DNA of 64,000 nt from Dehalococcoidia bacterium (GCA_015478665.1 JADMII010000004.1:16586-80585); one strand, 5' to 3'; shown: positions 40,918 to 51,071, numbered from the stretch's first letter. Notes: generated from the sequence alone by a model not told the origin. Numbers and translations are program-made.

Positions 40918-42837
40918 CTAGAGGAAGACGTAGTCGTCGGGGTTCGGCTCGCGCGTCTGCTGCCAGTACTCGATCAGGTTGAAGGGCCAGTTCTGCGCGA
41001 CGCGGCCCGACTCGCTCTTGTACCAGGTGTTCACGCTCGACACGCCCCACGCCATCTTCAGGTTGCCGGCGTCGATGCGCGCGTTGTAGGCATCGTGCAC
41101 GTCAGGCTTACAGTCCAGCGCGCGGTGGCCGTCTTCCAGCAGCAGCCGCAGGCAACCGACGATGTACTGGACCTCACATTCGGAGAAGTAGATGATGCTG
41201 CCGTTGACGACGATGTTCGTGTTCGGCCCGTACATCATGAAGAAGCTCGGGAAGTTCGGCACAGTGATCCCCAGGTAGGCGCGCGCGTCGCCGCCCCACT
41301 GCGCGTTGAGGTCGACGCCGCCGCGACCGGTCACCCGCATCGGCGTCAGGAAGTGGGACGCCTGAAAGCCGGTGCCGTAGATCAGCACGTCGGCCGCATG
41401 CTCGGTGCCGTCCTTCGTGCGCACGCCGCGCGGCGTGATCTCGTCGATGGGCTCGGTGATCAGGTGCACGTTGTCGCGCTTCATCGCCTCCGCCCAGGCG
41501 CCGTTATCGAGCACCACCCGCTTGGACGCCGGTGGGTACTGCGGCAGCGCCTTCTCGAAGAGGTCCGGGCGGTCCGCGTACTGCGCCTGCAGCCAGGCCG
41601 TCAGCAGCATCCGCAGCTGGTCGTTCGCGACGCCGACGGCGCGTGAGAAGTCGGTCCAGCCCTCGTCGACGGTCGCCGAAGGCAGCAGCCCTTCCGTCGT
41701 CGTCCAGAACAGCCAGAAGCGGTACCAGTGCATGTAATGCGGCACGTGCTCGAAGAGCCAGCGCAGGCCCGCCGGCACGTCGTCGTGATAGTGCGGCACC
41801 GGCACGAACCACGCCGGCGTCCGCTGGAAGACGTCGAGCTGCGCCACCCGCGGCGCGATCTCCGGCACGAACTGCACGGCGCTGGCGCCCGTGCCGATCA
41901 CCGCCACCCGCTTGTCCGCGAGGTCGGTCTCGTGATCCCAGCGCGCCGAGTGAAACGACGGCCCCTCGAACGTGTTCATGCCGGCGATCTTCGGCATGTT
42001 CGGCCGGTTCAACTGTCCGACGGCGCTGATCACCGCCTGCGCGTCGAGCGTCTCCTCGCCGCCGTCCGGCGTCCGCAGGCGCAGCCTCCACGAGCAGCGC
42101 GCCTCGTCGAACGTGATCGACAGCACCTCCGTGCGGAAGCGGATGCTCCCGCGGACGCCGTACTCGTCGGCGCAGGTGCGGAAGTAGTCGAGCAGCACCG
42201 CCTGCGGCGAGAAGAACTTCGGCCAGTCGATCTTCTGCGCGAAGGAGTAGCTGTAGAACGCGTTCGAGACGTCGACGCGGGCGCCGGGGTAGGTATTCTC
42301 GAACCAGGTGCCGCCGACATCCTCGTTCTTCTCGATCACGACGAACGGCACGCCCGCCTGCTTCAGCCGGATCGCCGCCAGGATGCCGGACATTCCGGCG
42401 CCGACGATCGCCGTGAGGAACGGCGTCTTGCCGTCGTAGCGCCACGCCGGCGCCCGCGGGTCCTCGCCGAACGGCGCCAGCTCTTCGAGCAGGAGCGGCA
42501 TGTAGTCCTGCGCCGCGTCGGAACCGGTCATCCAGGCGGCGATGCGCCGGACGTTCTCTTCGTCCGGCCGCCCGTCGCCGTGTGCCGGGCGGTCGCGCAG
42601 CCGGCGGAGCGCGTCGAGGGCGAGCGCCTTCGCTTGCTCCTGCTGCTGCGGCGTCATGCCGCCCTGTGCCACAGCCGGCGCCATGCCGGGCGGCCGCAGC
42701 TCCTCACGCAGCAGCGAGAGGTCGCCGGTGGCCTGCGCCAGCGCCGGCAGCAGCGCCGGCAGGAAGGCGTCCTCGAGCGCCGCGCGGATCGCCGCGTCGT
42801 CGGCCGTCAACGGTTGGGTATCGCGTGCGATGACCAT
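40918..42837 (-). CDS. Flavin-dependent Baeyer-Villiger-type monooxygenase with N-terminal extension
   Basis: AIVGAGMSGILAAIRLKQAG, GGTWFENTYPGARVDV, FEGPSFHSARWD (BVMO-like fingerprint), VIGTGASAVQ. Confidence 0.93.
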   Translation of the reverse strand: MVIARDTQPLTADDAAIRAALEDAFLPALLPALAQATGDLSLLREELRPPGMAPAVAQGGMTPQQQEQAKALALDALRRLRDRPAHGDGRPDEENVRRIAAWMTGSDAAQDYMPLLLEELAPFGEDPRAPAWRYDGKTPFLTAIVGAGMSGILAAIRLKQAGVPFVVIEKNEDVGGTWFENTYPGARVDVSNAFYSYSFAQKIDWPKFFSPQAVLLDYFRTCADEYGVRGSIRFRTEVLSITFDEARCSWRLRLRTPDGGEETLDAQAVISAVGQLNRPNMPKIAGMNTFEGPSFHSARWDHETDLADKRVAVIGTGASAVQFVPEIAPRVAQLDVFQRTPAWFVPVPHYHDDVPAGLRWLFEHVPHYMHWYRFWLFWTTTEGLLPSATVDEGWTDFSRAVGVANDQLRMLLTAWLQAQYADRPDLFEKALPQYPPASKRVVLDNGAWAEAMKRDNVHLITEPIDEITPRGVRTKDGTEHAADVLIYGTGFQASHFLTPMRVTGRGGVDLNAQWGGDARAYLGITVPNFPSFFMMYGPNTNIVVNGSIIYFSECEVQYIVGCLRLLLEDGHRALDCKPDVHDAYNARIDAGNLKMAWGVSSVNTWYKSESGRVAQNWPFNLIEYWQQTREPNPDDYVFL

Positions 42838-43095
42838 GGTTCCGCTCCTGTCCGCTACCAATCTAATGCAGGCGCGGGCCTGGTGGGAGAGGCGTCTGAG
42901 ACGGGAAGTGGGGGTTGGCGAGTGGGCGGCGGTTCGCTGCGGAAGGGGACGCTGCCGGCAGATCGCGGTGCGGTGGAGTGCCACCTGGGGTGATGGAGCA
43001 GGGTTCGAGAGTACCCCCGGCCGTCGCCACTGCGGTCGAGAGGAGAAGTGCGCACCGAAGCGAGTCAGGCAGCCGGATCCGTCGTGGGCGCTGTA

Positions 43096-43171
<76 letters not shown>

Positions 43172-43288
43172 ATCCGCTCACCATGGGTATACGGGAAGTC
43201 TAGCACGCCGTCTTCGCGCGACAACACCGCTGCAGGCGCGCTGCTCGCCGATGATGCGGCGCCGGAGACGATCGTGCCGGCCTCGGCG

Positions 43289-43888
43289 TCAGAGCGACGT
43301 GCGCAGCTTCTCGACGATCTCCCAGCCCGCCGGCACCGCGAGCGACGCGGCGACGAGCTTCGCCAAGTCGCCCGCGACGAACGGCCAGAGCCCGTAATCG
43401 AGCGTCGTCTGCCAGCTGATCGGCGTCTGCACGACGGCGAATTGCTGGTGCAACCAGATCAGCCCCGGCACGTAGATCGCGGCGTTCGCCGCCAGCATCG
43501 GCAGCACGATCCAACGGCTTCGGTCCCAACCGCGCTCGGCGAACCAGCCGACGATAAAGGCAGCGATGACGAAGCCGAAGAGGTAGCCGCCGGACGCCGT
43601 CGCGAACTCCCAGATGCCGCTGTGACCCTGCGCGAACACCGGCAGGCCGGCGCTGCCCTCGGCCAGGTACGCGAAGATGGCGGCGGTGCCGAGCCGGCTG
43701 CCCAGCACGGCGCCGATCAGCAGCGCGCCGAACGTCTGCCCGGTGACGGGCACGGTGCTGAACGAGAACTGGTAGCTGAAGCGTGCGGACACCGCCATCA
43801 GCGCGCTTCCCGCCACCACCAGCACGACGTTCGTCAGCCAGGACTCCGGCAAGACGCGCGCCGAGAGCGTGTTCCCGCGGAAGGTCAT
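43289..43888 (-). CDS. bioY: Biotin transporter S component
   Basis: VPVTGQTFGALLIGAVLGSRLG, EGSAGLPVFAQGHSG, GGYLFGFVIAAFIVG. Confidence 0.93.
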   Translation of the reverse strand: MTFRGNTLSARVLPESWLTNVVLVVAGSALMAVSARFSYQFSFSTVPVTGQTFGALLIGAVLGSRLGTAAIFAYLAEGSAGLPVFAQGHSGIWEFATASGGYLFGFVIAAFIVGWFAERGWDRSRWIVLPMLAANAAIYVPGLIWLHQQFAVVQTPISWQTTLDYGLWPFVAGDLAKLVAASLAVPAGWEIVEKLRTSL

Positions 43889-44193
43889 GGTCTGCTGCAC
43901 GGACGGCTCCTCTGCTGATTGGGCTGGTTGCTGGTGACTGATGACTGGTTCCAGGTGACCGGTCACGTGGCAGGTCGTGTACCCGCTGCAGTCAGGTCGT
44001 CGAGATGATTCCGGACTGGAGGATTAGGGTCAAGGACGGACGGATCGGTGTAGATGGGCAGTGATTCTGGCACTCCGTGACTCGCACGTGTCCACGCGTC
44101 CCGTGTCCCGCACCAGCCGCGCTCCCACCGCGCGCCGTCAGCCTTCGCACCCTGCGCTCGACGCGCGGTGCCCTGCCTCGTACAATCGGCGCG

Positions 44194-45282
44194 ATGCCAC
44201 GCCCGCACGAGAGCGTCCGCCGGCGGCTCGAGGAGCGCGAGGAGCGGCTCGCGCCGGCCGCCGTCCGCAGCGCCCGCAGCCGCGGCCGCGAGCGGCCGGA
44301 AGCCGCGTCCGACATGCGCACGGCGTTTCAGCGCGACCGCGACCGGATCGTCCACTCCAAGGCCTTCCGGCGGCTGAAGCACAAGACACAGGTCTTCATC
44401 GCGCCCGCCGGTGACCACTACGTGACGCGCCTGACGCACACGCTCGAAGTGGCGCAGATCGGCCGCACGATCGCCCGCGCGCTCGACCTCAACGAGGATC
44501 TGAGTGAGGCCATCGCGCTCGGGCACGACCTCGGGCACACGCCGTTCGGCCACGCCGGCGAGCAGGCGCTGGCGGCGCTGCTGCCCGAGGGCTTCCGCCA
44601 CAACGAGCAGAGCCTGCGCATCGTCGATCTGCTCGAACGCGACGGCGACGGCCTCAACCTGACCTGGGAGGTGCGAGAGGGCATCCTCAAGCACTCGAAG
44701 CCGCGCGAGGGAATCTTCGAGGAGCTCGAGGACCGCCACTGGGCGGCGGCCGCCTGGGGCGAGCCGTTGGCGAGCACGCTCGAAGGCCAGATCGTCCGCC
44801 TCGCGGACTCGCTCGCCTACCTCAACCACGACATCGCCGACGCCGAGCGCGCCGGGCTCCTGCGCCCCGGCGACCTGCCGGCGCGGGCTCGCGCCGTCCT
44901 CGGCGAGACGCACGCGGAGCGCATCGATACGCTCGTGAGCGACGTCGTCGACGCGTCGTGGCGGTTCGCGAACGAGCCCCGCGGCGAAGGGCCGCCGCAG
45001 CCCATCACGATGAGCGACGAAGTCGCGGCGGCGACCGACGAGCTGCGCGACTATCTGTTCGAGAACGTCTACCTGTGGGAGGAGCGCCTGGCGGAAGCGG
45101 ACCGGGCGCGGCGCCTGATCGAATTTCTCTGGGCGCACTTCCTGCGTGATCCCTCGGAACTCGATGCCTCGGACTACACGCGCCGCGAGGATACGCTGAG
45201 CCGCCGTGTCGCCGACTACATCGCCGGCATGACGGACCTCTACGCCCTGGCGGCCGCCGGACGGTTGGGCTTTACGAGCTGA
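44194..45282 (+). CDS. dgt: Deoxyguanosinetriphosphate triphosphohydrolase-like HD protein
   Basis: FQRDRDRIVHSKAFRRLKHKTQVFI, RLTHTLEVAQIGRTIAR, GHDLGHTPFGHAGE, FRHNEQSLRIV. Confidence 0.96.
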   Translation: MPRPHESVRRRLEEREERLAPAAVRSARSRGRERPEAASDMRTAFQRDRDRIVHSKAFRRLKHKTQVFIAPAGDHYVTRLTHTLEVAQIGRTIARALDLNEDLSEAIALGHDLGHTPFGHAGEQALAALLPEGFRHNEQSLRIVDLLERDGDGLNLTWEVREGILKHSKPREGIFEELEDRHWAAAAWGEPLASTLEGQIVRLADSLAYLNHDIADAERAGLLRPGDLPARARAVLGETHAERIDTLVSDVVDASWRFANEPRGEGPPQPITMSDEVAAATDELRDYLFENVYLWEERLAEADRARRLIEFLWAHFLRDPSELDASDYTRREDTLSRRVADYIAGMTDLYALAAAGRLGFTS

Positions 45283-45460
45283 TCGCCGGCTGGCGGGCGC
45301 GCTGCCGCTCCTCGACGACGATCTGGTGGACCCGCTGGCGCGACACCTTGAAGTGCTCCGCGAGGCGCGTCTGGTCTCCCTTGTTCATGCACTCGCGCTC
45401 CAGAAGGTAGCCGACGACCTTCCGCAGCTTCTCGGTCCGTTCCGGGTCTCGTCGCGCCAT
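45272..45460 (-). CDS. Small helix-turn-helix protein
   Basis: RLAEHFKVSRQRVHQIVVEE HTH pattern; SD-like GAGAGAGGA upstream. Confidence 0.6.
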   Translation of the reverse strand: MARRDPERTEKLRKVVGYLLERECMNKGDQTRLAEHFKVSRQRVHQIVVEERQRARQPAISS

Positions 45461-45534
45461 GTGCGTCCTCTCTCTGTCACTTGAACGTAGAACGCCCGGA
45501 AGGCCGCGATCGTTACCACTGGTCCGCTATTGTT

Positions 45535-46098
45535 ATGCAAACGAGACGCGCTGGTGAGGTGAGTACGGTGGCGATGCCCGAAGCGGTCAGCGATCTCGTC
45601 GAGAAGATGCGCGAGCAGCGTGAGGCGCTCCTCGCCGAGGCGGAGGCGTTCGCCGACGACCGCGCCTCGGCGGTTCCATCGGATGGCGAGGGGGAGGCGC
45701 AGTGGTCGGTGAAGCAGCAGCTCGCGCACCTCGCGGAGATGGAGACGAACTATCGCGCCTGGGTCGAGGCGGCGCTCATCGCGGACGACCCGGACGTCAG
45801 CGCCGTCCGCGGCGACCGCGTCGCCGTGCCGCTGACCGCCGCCCAGGCGCATAGCGTGCCCGAGTTGACGGCGCAGCTGCGCGCCGAGCGCGCGAAGACG
45901 CTCAGGCTGATCGAGTCGATGTCCCCGGAGCAGTTCGACCGGACGGCGTCGCAGTCGATGTTCGGGCGCCTCACTGTCATGCAGTGGCTGCGCTCGTACT
46001 ATCGACACGACCGGATGCATCGTGATCAGATGGCCGGCCGCGAGCCGGAGTACCGGCCGCGCTTCGTCGGCGGGCGCGAGCCGGACCAGCGGCGATAG
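45535..46098 (+). CDS. DinB-like four-helix bundle protein (start uncertain, 45535-45571)
   Basis: QWSVKQQLAHLAEMETNYRAWV, LRSYYRHDRMHRDQM DinB-type histidines. Confidence 0.8.
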   Translation: MQTRRAGEVSTVAMPEAVSDLVEKMREQREALLAEAEAFADDRASAVPSDGEGEAQWSVKQQLAHLAEMETNYRAWVEAALIADDPDVSAVRGDRVAVPLTAAQAHSVPELTAQLRAERAKTLRLIESMSPEQFDRTASQSMFGRLTVMQWLRSYYRHDRMHRDQMAGREPEYRPRFVGGREPDQRR

Positions 46099-46253
46099 GC
46101 GATCAGGGCCGCGGGGGCCGTGGGCGAAGTGGCGGGCCGGCTGGCGGCGTGTCGCCTGCCCGGGCAGGTGCAGAACACAGAGACGATCGGAGGCGCGCGC
46201 GTGCCGGCCCGGCGCCGACCGTCGGTAGCCCCGGCGCCACTTCGGACGGCGGT

Positions 46254-46898
46254 CTACTTCACGCCGGCGACGGCCAACTGCCCCTTCAGGTAGAACGTCA
46301 TCGATTGCAGCGAGAGCACCGGGTCGATGTCCTTGATGTGGACGTCGGGCGGCACGTGCGCGGCGATCGGCGCGTAGTTCAGGATCGCCTTCACGCCGCA
46401 GCCGACGAGGTCATCGATGACGGCCTGCGCGTGCGCGGCGGGCGTCGCGACGATGCCGATGTCGGCCGGCCGCTGCGTCAGCGAGAGCTTCAGCTCGGAC
46501 GCCGGCTTGATCACCAGATCGTTGATCTCCTGACCCACGAGGCCAGGGTCAGCATCGAAGGCGCCGACGATGCGGAAGCCCTGCGGCGCGAAGCCGCCGT
46601 ACGCCAGGATCGCCCGTCCGAGCTGGCCGACGCCGATGAGCACCATCAGCCAGTCGCGGTCGAGGCCGAGGATCTGGCGCAGCTCCTCCAGCAGGCGCGG
46701 CACGCTGTAGCCGCGGCCCTGCTTGCCGAATCTGCCGAAATAGCTCAGATCCTTGCGGATTTGGGCGGGCGTCACGCCCAGCTGAGCGCCCAGCTCCTGC
46801 GAGCTGACGACCTCGCGGCCGCTGCGCTGGAGCAGGTTGAGAGCGCGCGCGTAAATGGGAAGGCGATCGATGACGACATCGGGGATCTCGATGGGCAT
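46254..46898 (-). CDS. rex: Redox-sensing transcriptional repressor Rex
   Basis: RLPIYARALNLLQRSGREVVSSQELGAQLGVTPAQIRKDLSYFGRFGKQGRGY, LIGVGQLGRAIL, ILNYAPI. Confidence 0.97.
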   Translation of the reverse strand: MPIEIPDVVIDRLPIYARALNLLQRSGREVVSSQELGAQLGVTPAQIRKDLSYFGRFGKQGRGYSVPRLLEELRQILGLDRDWLMVLIGVGQLGRAILAYGGFAPQGFRIVGAFDADPGLVGQEINDLVIKPASELKLSLTQRPADIGIVATPAAHAQAVIDDLVGCGVKAILNYAPIAAHVPPDVHIKDIDPVLSLQSMTFYLKGQLAVAGVK

Positions 46899-46937
46899 AC
46901 GGGCTCCGGCGCGATGTAGCGGGCGGGGAACGGACCG

Positions 46938-46957
46938 ATTGCGCGATTTTTCGCAAT
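46938..46957. promoter_or_regulatory. Candidate Rex operator upstream of rex
   Basis: ATTGCG-cgattttt-CGCAAT inverted repeat, 18-bp TTGCG-N8-CGCAA geometry like the canonical TTGTG-N8-CACAA Rex site. Confidence 0.6.
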
Positions 46958-47143
46958 GTAGCATCGCGCCAACGGTGGGTCAACGATGCTTCGAGCCGTA
47001 CCGCTCGATCCTGAAGCCGCCGGTGATCACCTCGAACGTCAGCGTGGTCGATCCGCCCGTGGCCTCCGCGCCCGGCGCGTCGCTGCCCGCCGGGGTGTGC
47101 GCGTCTCCGCCGCCCGCGGCGCACTGCCCCAGCTCGCGAGCCG

Positions 47144-47353
47144 CTACACCGTGAGCGCCAGGATCTCCCGCGCGACCGCGCCGTCCGGCTTGACGTGCAT
47201 CCGCACGTCGATGATCCGCACCTTGAGTCGCTCCGGTGTGTCATCGAAGTACAGCTCGTCGCCCTTCTGGAATCGGTACTCCGTGCTCAGCGTCGCCAGC
47301 AGTCTGCCCTTCTTCGGCGTGAAGGGGTCGGATTCCCAGATCTCCGTCTTCAC
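47144..47353 (-). CDS. Small conserved-looking hypothetical protein (69 aa, GTG start)
   Basis: VKTEIWESDPFTPKKGRLLATLSTEYRFQKGDELYFDDTPERLKVRIIDVRMHVKPDG; protein-like composition. Confidence 0.55.
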   Translation of the reverse strand: MKTEIWESDPFTPKKGRLLATLSTEYRFQKGDELYFDDTPERLKVRIIDVRMHVKPDGAVAREILALTV

Positions 47354-47463
47354 CGCGCCTCCCCTGAAACAGCAGCACCAAGCGGAGCCGAAGCGCCCCG
47401 CCACGCCGCGATCGTACCCCGGCGGCTGCACGCCCCGGTTGCAACACCACGCCGCCGTGACGA

Positions 47464-47488
47464 CAAGCCGGCGGCGCTCGCCGGCTTG
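47464..47488 (-). terminator. Hairpin downstream of fumarase beta gene
   Basis: CAAGCCGGCG-gcgct-CGCCGGCTTG perfect 10-bp stem, no clear U-tract. Confidence 0.4.
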
Positions 47489-47524
47489 CGACCTCTGCCG
47501 CTGTCCGGCCGCCGCGCTCTACGC

Positions 47525-48145
47525 CTACCCTGCCTTCTCCGCCGGGCCGACGGATTGGTAGGCGCCCAGCGTCGCCTGGTCGCGGTACTGCTCCTTGCCC
47601 TCGAGCAGAAGGTCGCCGCCGTACATGTCGCAGCAGACGATCGCCGGGAAGCCTTCGACCTCCAGCTTCTTGACGGACTCGGTGCCGAGGTCCTCGTAGG
47701 CGATCACGTCGAGCTGCTTGATGGTCTTCGAGAGGAGCGCGCCGGCGCCGCCGATGGCGATCAGGTAGACGGCGTGGTACTTCTGCAGTGCATCCTTGAC
47801 GGCCGGCCCGCGGCCGCCCTTGCCGATAATCGCCTTGAGTCCGCGTTCGAGCAGCGGCGGCGTGTAGGGGTCGAGGCGCATGGCCGTCGTCGGGCCGGCG
47901 GCGCCGACGATGCGGCCGGGACGTGCGGGCGTCGGACCGACGTAGTAGATCACCTGCCCGGGGAGTTCGTACGGGAGCGCGTCGCCGGCGTCGATGGCGG
48001 CGATGATCCGCTTGTGGGCCGCGTCGCGCGAGGTGTAGATGGTGCCGAAGAACTTCACGTGGTCGCCGACGCGCAGCTGCGCGACGTCGTCATCGCCCAG
48101 CGGCGCGCTGACCCGGATCTCGCCGTTCTCTCTGGTTACTGGCAT
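47525..48145 (-). CDS. Fe-S type fumarate hydratase, C-terminal (beta) subunit
   Basis: ISAPLGDDDVAQLRVGDHVKFFGTIYTSRDAAHKRI, IYYVGPTPARPGRIVGAAGPTTAMRLDPYTPPLLERGLKAIIGKGG. Confidence 0.93.
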   Translation of the reverse strand: MPVTRENGEIRVSAPLGDDDVAQLRVGDHVKFFGTIYTSRDAAHKRIIAAIDAGDALPYELPGQVIYYVGPTPARPGRIVGAAGPTTAMRLDPYTPPLLERGLKAIIGKGGRGPAVKDALQKYHAVYLIAIGGAGALLSKTIKQLDVIAYEDLGTESVKKLEVEGFPAIVCCDMYGGDLLLEGKEQYRDQATLGAYQSVGPAEKAG

Positions 48146-48233
48146 GGCTGCTGTCCTTCCTTCCTTCGCCCGACCGCTGCTTCAGGCGGATCCCCCGGCG
48201 TGTCGCTGGCCGCGGCGCGATCTTCCGAATCGA

Positions 48234-48641
48234 TCACTCATCCTGCAGCACCTCGTCCGGCAGGTCGACGTTCACCACGACGTTCTCCTGACCGCCGCGC
48301 GCGAGGATGAGCACGAGCGGCTCGTCGGAGATGCTCATCTCCTGGTGGATCGTCTGCGCGGGGACGAAGACGAAGTCACCGGCCTCGGCATCGAGCCGGT
48401 GTTCGAGGCGCTCGCCCCAGCGCATGCGCATCCGGCCGCGCAGGACGTAGATGGCGCTCTCCAGATCGCCGTGATGATGGGCACCCGAGCGGAAGCGGGC
48501 CGCCGTCGTCACCTCGCCCATCCAGACCGCCGACGCGCCGCAGGTGGCCAGCGAGACGCCGGCGACGCGCGCCATGCCCGGCGTCTGCGCCGTCGCGGGA
48601 TCGCGCCCGGAGGGGCGGATGACGCGGCAGTCGACGCTCAT
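48234..48641 (-). CDS. Cupin-domain protein
   Basis: GAHHHGDLESAIYVLRGRMRMRWG...EAGDFVFVPAQTIHQE. Confidence 0.85.
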   Translation of the reverse strand: MSVDCRVIRPSGRDPATAQTPGMARVAGVSLATCGASAVWMGEVTTAARFRSGAHHHGDLESAIYVLRGRMRMRWGERLEHRLDAEAGDFVFVPAQTIHQEMSISDEPLVLILARGGQENVVVNVDLPDEVLQDE

Positions 48642-48744
48642 CGTCCGCCGCCCGTCTGGAGCACGCGCGCGGCGCGACCTGCGGCCGCTGTCCTGGGGCG
48701 GCGGCGCGGGTTGGCGATGAGGGCGATGGCGGCATCGACGCGGA

Positions 48745-49287
48745 TCATAGGTCCTTCGCCATCTCCACGTACGTGAACTCCTGCCTGGCATCCCAGAGCC
48801 GGCTGGGCGATTCCTGCGTGACGCGGTAGCCGAGCGACTCGTAGTAGGCCGGCAGGCCGTTCTCGCGGATGCAGCCGAGGCCGAGCGCATGATAGCCCGC
48901 ATCGCGGGCGCGTCGCTCCGCTTCGGCGATCAGCAGCGGCGCGATGCCGCGGCCCTGGAACGCGGGGCCGGTGGCCAGCAGGCCGAAGTGCGCCTCATCC
49001 GGCCGCAACCAGAGCGCGAGGTGGCCGGCGAGCGCGCCGTCCATCTCGGCGACGATCAGCGTGCCGTCCGGGTCGGCGAGCGCGTCGAGCAGCTCCTCGC
49101 CGTCCGTGCGCAGCTGCTCGAAGAGCCACCAGTCGACGGGCTTGTACGCCGCGTTGATCAGCGTGACGAGCGCCGGCACGTCGCCCGGTGTCGCCTCGCG
49201 GATGCGTACGCCGGCGCGCGTGGCGGCGTCGGGTGTGCGGTGCGAGGCGCCTACAGTTCGGCGTGCTTCGATCGGGCGCTGTGGCAT
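48745..49287 (-). CDS. GNAT family N-acetyltransferase
   Basis: IREATPGDVPALVTLINAAY, GLLATGPAFQGRGIAPLLIAEAERRARD. Confidence 0.9.
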   Translation of the reverse strand: MPQRPIEARRTVGASHRTPDAATRAGVRIREATPGDVPALVTLINAAYKPVDWWLFEQLRTDGEELLDALADPDGTLIVAEMDGALAGHLALWLRPDEAHFGLLATGPAFQGRGIAPLLIAEAERRARDAGYHALGLGCIRENGLPAYYESLGYRVTQESPSRLWDARQEFTYVEMAKDL

Positions 49288-50120
49288 TGCAGGTTCACCG
49301 CTACGGGCAGCGACGTGATGTGCGTCGGGTACGTCTCGATGTTGACGGCGAGGGCGGTGTTGCTGCCCCCGACGGCTTGCGGGCCGACGCCGAGCGCGTT
49401 GACCTTCGCGAGCAGCTCGTGCTCGAACTGGCGCGTCTCCTCGTCGGCGCTCTCCTCGCCGACGGGCCGGGTGATCGCCTTCTTGGCGAGGAACATCGCG
49501 TACTCGGCCGAGCCGCCGACGCCGACGCCGACGACGAGCGGCGGGCAGGGATTGCCGCCGGATTCCTCGATGGTCTGGAGGACGAATTCTGTGATGCCGT
49601 CCTTGCCGCGGCCCGGCAGCATGATCTGGAACTTCGTCATGTTCTCGCAGCCGCCGCCCTTCGGGACGATGGTGAGGTGGAGCCGGTCGCCCGGCACGAT
49701 CTCCGTGTGGATGACGGCGGGCGTGTTGTTCTTCGTGTTGACGCGCGTCGAGAAGGGGTGGTCAACGATCGACGCCCGCAGGTAGCCCTCGGTGTAGCCC
49801 CGGCCGACGCCGGCGTTGATCGCGTCGCGCAGCGAGCCGCCGACGATGTGCACGTCCTGACCGACTTCGGCCATGACGACAGTAGTGCCCGTGTCCTGGC
49901 AGAGGGGGATGCGGTCGCGCTTCGCGATGTCGACGTTCTCGAGCAGCTCGATGAGCACCTGCTTGCCCAGCGGCGAGCGCTCCGAGCGCTCGGCGCGCTG
50001 CAGGCCGGCGACGACGTCATCGGGCAGGACGTGCGCCGCCTGCTCGCAGAGCTCGGCGACCTTCGCCGTGATCTCGTCGGCGTGGATCTCGCGCAGGTGT
50101 GTGGTGGTGTCGCTGGCCAT
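49251..50120 (-). CDS. Fe-S type fumarate hydratase, N-terminal (alpha) subunit
   Basis: IPLCQDTGTTVVMAEVGQDV, PKGGGCENMTKF, NPCPPLVVGVGVGG. Confidence 0.95.
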   Translation of the reverse strand: MASDTTTHLREIHADEITAKVAELCEQAAHVLPDDVVAGLQRAERSERSPLGKQVLIELLENVDIAKRDRIPLCQDTGTTVVMAEVGQDVHIVGGSLRDAINAGVGRGYTEGYLRASIVDHPFSTRVNTKNNTPAVIHTEIVPGDRLHLTIVPKGGGCENMTKFQIMLPGRGKDGITEFVLQTIEESGGNPCPPLVVGVGVGGSAEYAMFLAKKAITRPVGEESADEETRQFEHELLAKVNALGVGPQAVGGSNTALAVNIETYPTHITSLPVAVNLQCHSARSKHAEL

Positions 50121-50129
50121 GGTGCGCCT

Positions 50130-51071
50130 CTACTTCAGGTCCGCGATGAGGTTCTTCGTGGCGTCGGCGGCGGCGCGGATCTTGTCCGCCTCCCCGTCGC
50201 TGACCGGCGATTCGTACGCCTTCTTGATGCCGCCGGCGCCGAGCTGGCACATCAGCCCACAGACGATGTCCTGGATGCCGTACTCCCCCTGGCACAGCAC
50301 GGCAGACGGGATGAGGCGGTTCTGGTCGAGCAGGATCGCCTCGACCATCTCGACGGTCGCCGCCGAGGGGGCGTAGTAGGCGCTCGACACCTTCATCAGC
50401 TGGCCGATCTCGGCGCCGCCCTTCATCGTGCGGGCGACGATCGCTTCGATCTCGTCGGGCGTGAGGAACGACGCCAGCGGCAGGCCGCCGATGCGTGCCT
50501 GCGAGACGATCGGCACCATCGTCGTGTCGGTGTGGCCGCCGAGGACGTAGGCGTGCACGTCACGGACGCTGACGCCCGTCGCCATCGAGAGGAAGGCGCG
50601 GTAGCGGGCCGTGTCGAGGGCGCCGCCCTGGCCGATGATCCGCTCGCGCGGGAAGCCGGACGCCTTCAGGGCGACGTGGCACATCGCGTCCATCGGGTTG
50701 GCGAACATGATGATGACGGCGTTGGGCGAGGCCTTCGCCGCGTCGGTGACCTTCGCGCGGACGATGTCGGCGTTGCCGTTGAGCAGCTCTTCCCGGCTCA
50801 TGCCGGGCTTGCGCGGCGCGCCGGCGGTGCAGACGATGACGTCTGAGCCGGCCGTCTCCTCCCAGCCGTCGGTGGCAGTCACCTGGGTCTCGAAGCCGAG
50901 CCAGGAGGCCGACTGCATCATGTCGAGCGCCTTGCCGTGGTGGAGGCTGCCGGCGAACTGCGGGTCGTCCTGGACCACGACGTCGGCGATGCCCTTCTCG
51001 ACGAGCCGCTGGGCGATGGCGCCGCCGGTCATGCCGCCGCCGATCACCGTGACTTTCTTGCGTGCTGCCAT
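50130..51071 (-). CDS. mdh: Malate dehydrogenase
   Basis: VTVIGGGMTGGAIAQRLVEKG, VIVCTAGAPRKPGMSREELL, VLGGHTDTTMVPIVSQARIGG. Confidence 0.95.
   Translation of the reverse strand: MAARKKVTVIGGGMTGGAIAQRLVEKGIADVVVQDDPQFAGSLHHGKALDMMQSASWLGFETQVTATDGWEETAGSDVIVCTAGAPRKPGMSREELLNGNADIVRAKVTDAAKASPNAVIIMFANPMDAMCHVALKASGFPRERIIGQGGALDTARYRAFLSMATGVSVRDVHAYVLGGHTDTTMVPIVSQARIGGLPLASFLTPDEIEAIVARTMKGGAEIGQLMKVSSAYYAPSAATVEMVEAILLDQNRLIPSAVLCQGEYGIQDIVCGLMCQLGAGGIKKAYESPVSDGEADKIRAAADATKNLIADLK

Noticed and set aside
49188-50846. 552-aa plus-strand ORF
   Set aside because: Antisense to fumarase alpha and mdh; no domain signature.
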